Shown here one piece after another: positions 7,328 to 12,437 of a stretch of 12,437 bases of DNA; within the stretch, counting starts at the first letter, position 1; each line of letters starts with the position of its first letter. The DNA is from Candidatus Hydrogenedentota bacterium (GTDB taxonomy: Bacteria; Hydrogenedentota; Hydrogenedentia; Hydrogenedentiales; CAITNO01). The notes under the pieces were generated by a model. The model did not search any database. It saw only the letters and a program-made list of their open reading frames with translations, and was not told the DNA's origin. The DNA is taken from positions 1 to 12,437 of the forward strand of contig CAIXUF010000582.1 of the NCBI GenBank assembly GCA_903922535.1, written 5' to 3'. Made by a program: the position numbers and the translations under genes.

Positions 7328-8308
7328 TTAGATCAGGGCGCCAAAGAGGCCCACAACCCTTCCGACGACGCCGATGACCGGCGCCGTGCCGTTCTTTTCC
7401 TGGTACCGAATGAATTCCGCATGGCCGTCCATGTACAGCACGTTGGAACCGCCGGGGATGTGGTTGAATCCCGCGGTGTAGGTGGAGAATTGGTCCAGCA
7501 TGACCCACAGTGCGCTCTGGGAGACATTGGCGCTGCCGGCATTGTTGATGTCGGTAATCAGGAAGCGCTCGACCCCGTCGCGCAGCCGGTAAACCGTGTT
7601 GCCGCCGCCGTTGCCGTAACCGGTCAGGAGTTGGCCCGAAATATCTTTGTCCATCGCCGCCATCATGCCGGCGTTGTCCTTGTTCACGACGGCCGTAATT
7701 GCGGCGGCATCAATGCCTGCCAAGAGCGCGTTAACCAACTGCATGGGACCGTCGCCCGTGGTGTTGACGCCTGTCAGGTCAACGCCTGCCGCGCCAAGGA
7801 GCCCCACCAGAGGAGCACCGGGTGTTGTGCCGTATTTCTCGTCGAGCCGGTCAAAGACCCAGCCGAAATAACCGTAACTGGAACCGATGGTCAGCATGCA
7901 TCCATTGCCCCCCTCGACGACGTCAAAGCACCAGGAACCATTGTCGTACTTTGCCCTCTTCAGGGACGCGCTCATGCCCGAGTCCGAAGGGCAGAAGGCA
8001 ATCATCGGGTCGGTCAGGTATTCCGGGTAGATGGAGGGAACCCTTGGCCCGGGGACCAGAGTCACATAGGGAGTGCCACCACCCTTCTGCGGGAATGCCC
8101 CCAAAAGCATCGGCGGAAAACTGCCGTTGACCTCGTTTGCGTACATCTTGTACACCAACCCCCACTGTTTCAGGTTGTTCTGGCAGCTTGAGCGCCGCGC
8201 CGCCTCCCGCGCCCGGGCCAGCGCCGGCAGCAGAATCGCCGCCAAGATTCCGATGATGGCAATGACGACCAGCAGCTCAATCAGGGTAAAGCCTTTCCTG
8301 TTCATCAT
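7328..8308 (-). CDS. DUF1559 type IV prepilin-like (pseudopilin) protein
   Basis: A 326-aa protein with a class III prepilin leader MMNRKG, cleaved before F7 of [20 protein letters not shown], with the conserved Glu at mature position +5 (E11). The hydrophobic helix (7-30) is followed by [19 protein letters not shown], the hallmark of the DUF1559 family that is greatly expanded in Planctomycetota, Lentisphaerota, Verrucomicrobiota and Hydrogenedentota. The C-terminal family motif is present as H283-(10)-[19 protein letters not shown], with one residue more than the usual H-X9-DG. The Ala/Gly-rich middle (about 165-215) is likely loops. AAAGGAA lies just upstream of the double ATG. It probably forms or caps a pseudopilus or surface fibre; no assembly genes are nearby. 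Divergent from the TetR gene, with 189 nt between them. Confidence 0.94.
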   Translation of the reverse strand: MMNRKGFTLIELLVVIAIIGILAAILLPALARAREAARRSSCQNNLKQWGLVYKMYANEVNGSFPPMLLGAFPQKGGGTPYVTLVPGPRVPSIYPEYLTDPMIAFCPSDSGMSASLKRAKYDNGSWCFDVVEGGNGCMLTIGSSYGYFGWVFDRLDEKYGTTPGAPLVGLLGAAGVDLTGVNTTGDGPMQLVNALLAGIDAAAITAVVNKDNAGMMAAMDKDISGQLLTGYGNGGGNTVYRLRDGVERFLITDINNAGSANVSQSALWVMLDQFSTYTAGFNHIPGGSNVLYMDGHAEFIRYQEKNGTAPVIGVVGRVVGLFGALI

Positions 8309-8463
8309 TCGTTCCTTTCAGATTCGGTCATATAAGCCATGAATTCAATGGGCCATTCAGAGCCGCAGTCGAAGATCTTTGCAGCCCAAAACCGGCCTGA
8401 TTGGAACTTGTAGCCAGATTCTGCTAGGCTCCAAACGCTAACGGATGAAATGTTGCCATACTT

Positions 8464-8491
8464 TGTGTATAATCTGAACAACGTTCAGGAG
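8464..8491 (+). promoter_or_regulatory. TetR gene promoter with palindromic operator and RBS
   Basis: A consensus -10 box TATAAT lies at 8468-8473; no good -35 box is seen at the usual distance. Immediately after it is a perfect inverted repeat CTGAAC-AAC-GTTCAG (8474-8488), covering the expected transcription start. AGGAG (8487-8491) is the ribosome binding site, 6 nt before the ATG. The position fits negative autoregulation by the encoded TetR protein. Confidence 0.7.
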
Positions 8492-8497
8492 ATGATT

Positions 8498-9190
8498 ATG
8501 GACCAAGCATTGCAAAAAAGTCAATCCCCCACCATTTCGGAATTGCGGCGCGAACGGGAACGGGTGGAGATGATTGACCGGATCATGGAAGCCGCCCGTG
8601 AAATGTTTGTCCGCGACGGGTATGAAGCGGTGACGCTGCGCAAGATCGCGGAAGCCATTGAATATTCGCCGGGCGCCATATACCAGTATTTCAAGGACAA
8701 GCAGGCGCTCGTCATGGCGATTATCCGCAAAGACACCCTGGAACTGCGCGAATACTTGTCCGAATGCCTGACGCTGGAAAACCCCGTTCAGAAGCTTGTG
8801 GAGTTGGCGCGGCGCTACGCGGTATGGGGTGTCGCGCATCCCAACCATTACCGCCTGATGCTGGTGCCGCCCCCTGCCTGGGTCGAACAGAACCGAGAAT
8901 TTCAGGAGCAGGCGCCCATCCCTCTGGAACAGCATCTTCTGTCCGTTGTAAACGCCCTCGTCAAAGAAGGCATGCAACGCGGCCTGCTTAAGGAGAAGCA
9001 TTCGGAACCGGCGCTCGTTGCCGCAACGCTGTGGGCCGGACTTAACGGGGTCATCGTGCTCGAAATCACCATGACACCCGAGGACAGGACCTTTATTGGC
9101 GTGATGGACACCCCGTTCGAGGCGCGCTTTAACAAGCTCACAGAGGTCTTTTTGGACGGGTTTCTGAGAGAAGAGGCTAAACCGTCCTGA
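8498..9190 (+). CDS. TetR/AcrR-family transcriptional regulator
   Basis: A 230-aa one-component repressor. The ATG at 8498 is preferred to earlier in-frame starts because AGGAG is 6 nt upstream and the earlier start would lie before the -10 box. The N-terminal DNA-binding domain spans about 25-70: [20 protein letters not shown], then the helix-turn-helix [16 protein letters not shown] (50-65) and the closing [10 protein letters not shown]. The C-terminal ligand domain contains [16 protein letters not shown] (107-122), which resembles the WHG/TetR_C_33-type effector domain. The operator in front of the gene suggests it represses itself. No efflux or metabolic gene is adjacent: downstream is only a dead sialidase fragment, and the divergent gene is a prepilin, so the regulated target is unclear. 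Confidence 0.94.
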   Translation: MDQALQKSQSPTISELRRERERVEMIDRIMEAAREMFVRDGYEAVTLRKIAEAIEYSPGAIYQYFKDKQALVMAIIRKDTLELREYLSECLTLENPVQKLVELARRYAVWGVAHPNHYRLMLVPPPAWVEQNREFQEQAPIPLEQHLLSVVNALVKEGMQRGLLKEKHSEPALVAATLWAGLNGVIVLEITMTPEDRTFIGVMDTPFEARFNKLTEVFLDGFLREEAKPS

Positions 9191-9515
9191 TGGTCCAGGC
9201 AGTGAAGTTCCGCACGGGCGATGCCATCCGACGGCTCCGTTGACCGGGCAGGAACGACAGCGTCCTCCTCCTCTTCGCCTTCCCGCCAGTGACACGGCGC
9301 GCGACAACATGACCGCGTGCGCCAGTTTCGACGAGGGGCAGACTTGGAGCATTAAAAAGGTGCTGCACCCCGGTCCCGGCGCCTATTCCGACTTGACCGT
9401 CCTGGCGAACGGGAGAATTGCGAACGGGAGAATTGCCCGTCTTTTATGAAGCCGGGATCTCCATCCCTACGAATCGATTTTGTTTACCCGGCTTCCGTTG
9501 ACATCACTGGAGTGA
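9190..9515 (+). pseudogene. Degraded C-terminal remnant of a sialidase (BNR/Asp-box)
   Basis: This stretch holds pieces of an exo-sialidase in shifting frames. Frame 1: MVQAVKFR, stop at 9241-9243, then [10 protein letters not shown] (9256-9285). A shift near 9285 leads to frame 0: [20 protein letters not shown] followed by W, an Asp-box (S-x-D-x-G-x-T-W, 9324-9347), then [20 protein letters not shown]. An extra T in TTTT (9442-9445) breaks the run just before LYEAG, and a further shift gives PYESILFTRLPLTSLE with stop at 9513-9515. The order matches the end of GH33 sialidases (NP-S..R.NMT, Asp-box, HPGP.AYSDL, LYE, Y..I.F.R). At least three frameshifts and a stop make it dead. Its last 12 bases overlap the end of the convergent thioredoxin-like gene. 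Confidence 0.75.
9405..9434 (+). repeat. 15-bp perfect tandem duplication
   Basis: GCGAACGGGAGAATT occurs twice in a row (9405-9419 and 9420-9434) inside the sialidase remnant. It adds five codons (ANGRI) without changing frame and is probably a slippage product in DNA no longer under selection. Confidence 0.9.
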
Positions 9516-10184
9516 AAAGGCGGAAAGTCCTTTTAGCAGCGCGGTGACGGCGGGGGAGTCCCACTTGGCGGACCCGTGGTGCCTGAGCACCACGTCGCCC
9601 GAGGGGCTGAGGATGACGGTGACGGGGGTGCCGCCCTGGTAGATTTCAGGCAGGGCGTTCTTGCAGCAATAGAGGGGGAAATTGAGGCTGTTTTCCTGTG
9701 CCACCCTGGCGAGTTCGTCAAATCCGGCGATGGCCACGGCGACAAAAGCGACATCAGACCCGGCCAGGGATTTGTGCAGTTTATTGAGCCCGGCCAGTTC
9801 GGGCAGACAGTTAAAGCAGGTGGGACTCCAGAAATGGAGGAAGACCGGCTTGCCCTTGAGGCTTTCCAGGGCCAATGGGGCACCCCCAACCTGTTCCAGT
9901 TTCAGGGAATAGTCCCCGGTGAGTCCGGAACCGGGGGCGACGGTCTTGAGCTGCGCCTTCTTCTTGGCCACCCAGAAGTCTTGGACCGGTTTGACGTAGG
10001 TGAGCGCGACGGTACCCATGAGCAGCAGAAAGGCCATGAGCATCGTGCCCAGCACGCCGGTGGCGCAGCCCCAGAGGAACGGCTTGCGCCGGGAGGGGAT
10101 GGAAGGGTGAAGGGTGAAGGCTGAAGGCTGAAGTTGCTCCGGACGAGAAGGGGAGGAGGGGGGCGCTTCAGGGGAATTGTTCAT
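9504..10184 (-). CDS. Membrane-anchored TlpA/ResA-like thioredoxin-fold protein
   Basis: A 226-aa thiol-disulfide oxidoreductase-like protein. A Pro/Ser-rich cytoplasmic tail (1-36) and one membrane helix (about 37-64) precede an extracytoplasmic thioredoxin domain (about 85-226). Active-site WSPTCFNCLPE carries C123-x-x-C126, and GGTPVTVI holds the cis-Pro P187. A second Cys pair (C173-C174) is unusual. Length and layout fit TlpA/ResA proteins, which reduce cysteines in exported proteins or in cytochrome c maturation. The start overlaps the rarA stop by four bases (ATGA), with GAGGAA at 10190-10195, implying translational coupling. Tail residues around 17-30 are encoded by a heptanucleotide repeat. 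No cytochrome genes are nearby, so the partner is unknown. Confidence 0.92.
   Translation of the reverse strand: MNNSPEAPPSSPSRPEQLQPSAFTLHPSIPSRRKPFLWGCATGVLGTMLMAFLLLMGTVALTYVKPVQDFWVAKKKAQLKTVAPGSGLTGDYSLKLEQVGGAPLALESLKGKPVFLHFWSPTCFNCLPELAGLNKLHKSLAGSDVAFVAVAIAGFDELARVAQENSLNFPLYCCKNALPEIYQGGTPVTVILSPSGDVVLRHHGSAKWDSPAVTALLKGLSAFSLQ
10102..10133. repeat. 7-bp tandem repeat inside the thioredoxin-like gene
   Basis: Four and a half units: GAAGGGT twice, GAAGGCT twice, then GAAG. It lies in codons of the cytoplasmic tail, read on the minus strand as QPSAFTLHPS. The two unit variants occur in pairs, suggesting stepwise slippage. Confidence 0.85.
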
Positions 10185-11536
10185 GGTGCTTCCTCATCTT
10201 CTTTACCGGTCTTCATTTCGGCGTCACGGCGATCCAGTTCCGCGAGGTATTTCTGGATGCGCGCCTCGTGGCCCCGGTCTGAGGGGTGATAGTAGGTGCC
10301 CCGGGGGACGCCGTAGGCCTGCGGCACGTAGCCGCCCTCGAAGTCGTGGGCGTACTGGTACTCTTCCCCCCGGCCCAGGCGCTTCGCGCCTTTGTAGTGG
10401 GTGTCCTGCAGGTGGGTCGGCACCTCAACAGTCTTCTTTTCGCGCACGTCCTTCAGTGCGGCGTCGATGGCGAGATAGGCGGCGTTGCTCTTGGGTGCCG
10501 AGGCGACATAGGTGGCGGCCTGGGCGAGAATGATGCGCGCCTCGGGCATGCCGATGAATTCGCTGGCCTGGGCGGCGGCGTTGGCCACCACGATGGCCAT
10601 GGGGTCGGCGTTGCCCACATCCTCCGAGGCGAGGATGCAGATGCGCCGGGCGATGAACCGGGGCGTCTCGCCCGACTCGATCATGCGGGCCATCCAGTAG
10701 ACGGCCGAATCGGGGTTGCTGCCGCGCATGCTCTTGATGAAGGCCGAGGCGGCGTCGTAATGTTCGTCGCCCGCGCCGTCATAGTGGAGCATCTTGCGCT
10801 GGATCGACTCGGCGGCCACGTCGGAGGTGATGTGGATGCGGCCTTCCCCGGGCGGGGTGGTGAGTAGCGCGATTTCAAGGGCATTCAGCGCGCGCCGTGC
10901 GTCGCCCTCGGCATAGCGGGCGATGTGCTCCAGCGCCTCGGGGTCGGCCATCACCTCCAAATCGGGGAATCCGCGCTCCGGATGGGCCAGTGACCGCTCC
11001 AGAAGCGTGATCAGGGCCGCGTCGTCCAGGCGGCGGAATTCGAAGATCTGCGACCGCGAAAGCAGCGGCGCCACTACGGAGAAGAAGGGGTTTTCCGTGG
11101 TTGCGCCGATGAGCGTGATCTTGCCGTTCTCCACGTCGGGCAGCAGCGCGTCCTGTTGGGCGCGGTTGAAACGGTGGATTTCGTCCACAAAGACGATGGT
11201 CTTGCGGTTGTCATGGATGCGCCGCTCGTGGGCGGCGGCAATGAGTTCGCGCAGGTCCTTCACTCCCGCCGTGACGGCGTTGAGCGGCGCGAAGACCGAA
11301 CTGGTTCGCATGGCGATGAGCCGGGCCAGGGCGGTCTTGCCCGATCCGGGCGGGCCGTACAGAATCAGGGAGGTGACCCGGTCGGCCTCAATGGCACGGC
11401 GCAGGATCTTGCCCGGCCCGAGGATGTGGTCCTGTCCGACGATGTCATCCAGCGTGCGCGGGGCCACGCGCCTTGCCAGAGGCGCTTCCCGGCGGATGCG
11501 GTCGGCGGCGGCATGTTCAAAGAGATTGTCCGTCAT
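10181..11536 (-). CDS. rarA: Replication-associated recombination protein A (AAA+ ATPase RarA/MgsA)
   Basis: A 451-aa cytoplasmic ATPase of the RarA/MgsA/WRNIP1 family, which acts at stalled replication forks; the length matches E. coli RarA (about 447 aa). Motifs in order: N-terminal PLARRVAPRTLDDIVGQDHI (19-38), Walker A GPPGSGKT (61-68), Walker B VFVDEIHRFN (115-124), sensor 1 GATTENP (144-150), arginine finger in LLSRS (158-162). The C-terminal oligomerisation domain includes GSNPDSAVYWMARMIESGE and the family-specific ILASEDVGNADP, and ends with the usual GYVPQAYGVPRGTYYHPSDR. There is no Shine-Dalgarno before ATG 11534-11536; instead a -10 box lies 7 nt upstream, suggesting a leaderless mRNA. 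It overlaps the following thioredoxin-like gene. Confidence 0.97.
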   Translation of the reverse strand: MTDNLFEHAAADRIRREAPLARRVAPRTLDDIVGQDHILGPGKILRRAIEADRVTSLILYGPPGSGKTALARLIAMRTSSVFAPLNAVTAGVKDLRELIAAAHERRIHDNRKTIVFVDEIHRFNRAQQDALLPDVENGKITLIGATTENPFFSVVAPLLSRSQIFEFRRLDDAALITLLERSLAHPERGFPDLEVMADPEALEHIARYAEGDARRALNALEIALLTTPPGEGRIHITSDVAAESIQRKMLHYDGAGDEHYDAASAFIKSMRGSNPDSAVYWMARMIESGETPRFIARRICILASEDVGNADPMAIVVANAAAQASEFIGMPEARIILAQAATYVASAPKSNAAYLAIDAALKDVREKKTVEVPTHLQDTHYKGAKRLGRGEEYQYAHDFEGGYVPQAYGVPRGTYYHPSDRGHEARIQKYLAELDRRDAEMKTGKEDEEAP

Positions 11537-11543
11537 GGGAAGG

Positions 11544-11573
11544 ATTGTAGTCGCGCCGGGTTCGGCGCGGCAA
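11544..11573 (-). promoter_or_regulatory. rarA promoter with perfect palindrome between -35 and -10
   Basis: On the minus strand TTGCCG (11573-11568) and TACAAT (11549-11544) are 18 nt apart, and the ATG follows 7 nt after the -10 box, so transcription should begin at or next to the start codon. The spacer is filled by a perfect inverted repeat CGCGCCG-N4-CGGCGCG (11552-11569), a likely repressor site or a hairpin ending the upstream hicB transcript. Confidence 0.6.
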
Positions 11574-11576
11574 GGA

Positions 11577-11642
11577 GAAGATGGGAAGGATGGGAATCAT
11601 GGGAGGTATGGGAGGTATGGGAGCGATGGGGTGGGCGATGGG
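11577..11642. repeat. 9-bp tandem repeat (ATGGGANNN) downstream of hicB
   Basis: Five contiguous 9-bp units from 11581 to 11625: ATGGGAAGG, ATGGGAATC, ATGGGAGGT twice, ATGGGAGCG, followed by looser ATGGG copies to 11642. It fills the gap between the hicB stop and the rarA promoter. The period and ATGG core are like those of the repeats at 12350-12437. Confidence 0.85.
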
Positions 11643-11658
11643 TGCGTGGGCCAGCTTC

Positions 11659-12027
11659 TCAGCCAGCGGCGGGCCGTCGCCCTGCGGGCCGGGGCGCGGA
11701 GAGTGTCGCGCCCAACTCACGGACGACACATTCCCGGACCAGGGTGTTTAGGCTTTCCCCGCGTTTCTGGGCGAGTGCGGCGGCGCGGCGGTGCAGGTCG
11801 GGCGGCAGGCGCAGCATCAGGCGCCCCGAATAGGGCCGTTCGGGCGTGAAACCCTCCTCGGTCGCCCATTCGAGATAATCGTCCACCGAGTCGTGAAAGG
11901 CTTTCTTGAGTTCCGCGACGGAACCGCCCTCAAAAGTGATGATATCCCGTATGCCCTCGATTCGACCGTGGAAGGTCTCGGAAGCCTCGTCAAATTCAAT
12001 TCTGGCGGTGTAGTCTTTGTAGTTCAT
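11659..12027 (-). CDS. hicB: HicB-family antitoxin
   Basis: A 122-aa antitoxin of the type II HicAB system, expected to bind HicA and repress the hicAB promoter. The ATG at 12025-12027 overlaps the hicA stop (ATGA) and has GGAGTT at 12036-12041; the much longer open frame upstream is not the gene. The N-terminal HicB domain (1-60) reads YKDYTARIEFDEASETFHG and GIRDIITFEGGSVAELKKAF, then HDSVDDYLEW. The C-terminal ribbon-helix-helix (about 68-105) shows GRLMLRLPPDLHRRAAALAQ and ESLNTLVRECV. A Pro/Ala/Arg-rich tail (109-122) is unconserved and may be an extension into repeat-rich DNA. All parts look functional although the partner toxin gene seems broken. Confidence 0.95.
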   Translation of the reverse strand: MNYKDYTARIEFDEASETFHGRIEGIRDIITFEGGSVAELKKAFHDSVDDYLEWATEEGFTPERPYSGRLMLRLPPDLHRRAAALAQKRGESLNTLVRECVVRELGATLSAPRPAGRRPAAG

Positions 12028-12267
12028 TTGGGGGCAACTCCGGCGTTCTGCAGTAATTCCCGAACTGCGCGCGCCATGTACGGTTTCAACTCGGGCTGCG
12101 GATGCGGTCGGTGCAGCATAAGGTGCTGGTTGTTCAACGTGATGCGCACACGTGAACCGCGACCCTCGGTAATCACGGCTCCCAACGCGGTCAACAGTGA
12201 CCGCACCTCCGTCCAGCGCCGGATCGTCGAAGATGCGTGCCAGGGTCTTCGTCTGGGTGCTGTTCAC
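12024..12267 (-). pseudogene. hicA: Frameshifted hicA toxin gene
   Basis: Two frames are needed to read this toxin. From GTG at 12265-12267 the first frame gives NSTQTKTLARIFDDPA, like the usual HicA opening (MNSKHRKTL..IFADP). The next frame gives RRWTEVRSLLTALGAVITEG, then GSRVRITLNNQHLMLHRPHP and VRELLQNAGV, ending at TGA 12024-12026. In relatives the segments join as IFADP-(about five residues)-RWxDVEALL; here roughly 15-20 nt are missing and the frame shifts. A GTG at 12204-12206 could still give a 60-aa product lacking the first strand or helix. The original GTG start is supported by the promoter 7 nt upstream. The GSH active-site His of classical HicA is Arg (GSR), as in other members of this subgroup. 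I judge the toxin inactive, but a sequencing error cannot be excluded. Confidence 0.75.
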
Positions 12268-12274
12268 ACAAGAG

Positions 12275-12303
12275 ATGATACCACAAAGTGATATCATAAG
12301 CAA
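12275..12303 (-). promoter_or_regulatory. hicAB promoter and near-palindromic operator
   Basis: On the minus strand -35 TTGCTT (12303-12298) and -10 TATCAT (12280-12275) are exactly 17 nt apart, and the GTG of hicA begins 7 nt after the -10 box. An inverted repeat covers the spacer and -10: ATGATACCAC (12275-12284), AAA, GTGATATCAT (12288-12297), 10-bp arms with one mismatch. This is the expected place for HicB ribbon-helix-helix binding. Confidence 0.8.
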
Positions 12304-12349
12304 CGTCCTCCCACGGGATTGAGCGCGGCAGACGAAAGTGCCGCACTGC

Positions 12350-12437
12350 ATGGACTGTATGGATGAAATGGACAAGACGGACGGAGAAAACCGGTTGCCC
12401 AAAGTCCATTTCGTCCATCCCGTCCATATCGTCCATA
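12350..12437. repeat. Inverted pair of 9-bp tandem-repeat arms (ATGGACNNN), running off the window
   Basis: Left arm: ATGGACTGT, ATGGATGAA, ATGGACAAG, ACGGACGGA (12350-12385). An 18-nt spacer (12386-12403) contains ACCGGT. Right arm, opposite orientation: GTCCATTTC, GTCCATCCC, GTCCATATC, GTCCATA (12404-12437, truncated by the edge). The arms can fold into a long imperfect hairpin. Open frames through it (MDDMDGMDEMD) are repeat artefacts. A small hairpin GCGGCA-N8-TGCCGC lies just before it at 12325-12344. The 12304-12349 stretch holds nothing else recognisable. Confidence 0.85.

Noticed and set aside
7266..7508. 113-codon minus-strand frame overlapping the prepilin gene as a complete gene
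   Set aside because: Only its last 30 or so codons resemble the CPBP C-terminus; the rest is a shadow of the prepilin gene and unrelated intergenic DNA.
8309..8450. Promoter of the prepilin gene
   Set aside because: A TATATG-like box is visible on the minus strand but no -35 box at a sensible distance, so it was not listed.
12028..12402. N-terminal extension of the hicB frame, and the MDDMDGMDEMD-type frame at the right edge
   Set aside because: These read through hicA, its operator and the 9-bp repeats; the peptide periodicity simply reflects the DNA repeat.
12350..12437. CRISPR array
   Set aside because: Units are 9 bp with no unique spacers of 30 bp or so, the arms are inverted, and no cas gene is present.

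Overview
The window is GC-rich (about 60 % by eye) bacterial DNA. An exported sulfatase and an exported Gfo/Idh/MocA oxidoreductase (both with twin-arginine signals), a GH29 alpha-L-fucosidase, a DUF1559 prepilin-like protein and decayed sialidase DNA together point to a glycan-degrading member of the Planctomycetota/Verrucomicrobiota/Lentisphaerota/Hydrogenedentota type. The phylum is an inference; no rRNA or tRNA was seen.

Left part (1-8308, all minus strand, so read right to left): a DUF1559 prepilin-like protein (7328-8308); a remnant of a CPBP-type membrane protein (7167-7265) whose stop overlaps the GTG start of an alpha/beta hydrolase (6250-7170); a CPBP-like membrane protein (5451-6143); a GH29 alpha-L-fucosidase (4057-5415); a second CPBP-like membrane protein (3332-4015); a small lipoprotein (2766-3182); an exported Gfo/Idh/MocA oxidoreductase (1235-2572); and a sulfatase cut by the left edge (1-1114). 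Sulfatase, fucosidase and oxidoreductase fit breakdown of sulfated, fucosylated glycans outside the cytoplasm. Both full CPBP copies have QQ where the family has its catalytic EE pair. Each CPBP copy or remnant sits directly upstream of an unrelated gene for an extracytoplasmic protein.

Middle (8450-9515, plus strand): a TetR/AcrR regulator with a perfect palindromic operator next to its own -10 box, followed by a heavily frameshifted sialidase (BNR/Asp-box) remnant.

Right part (9504-12437, minus strand): rarA (AAA+ replication-associated recombination protein) overlaps by 4 bases a membrane-anchored TlpA/ResA-like thioredoxin. Upstream lies a hicAB toxin-antitoxin locus in which hicB is intact, hicA appears frameshifted, and the promoter coincides with a 23-bp near-palindromic operator. 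Both the hicA and rarA promoters put the -10 box 7 nt from the start codon, which predicts leaderless mRNAs. The hicAB locus is bracketed by 9-bp tandem repeats (ATGGNNNNN type), arranged as two inverted arms at the right edge of the window.
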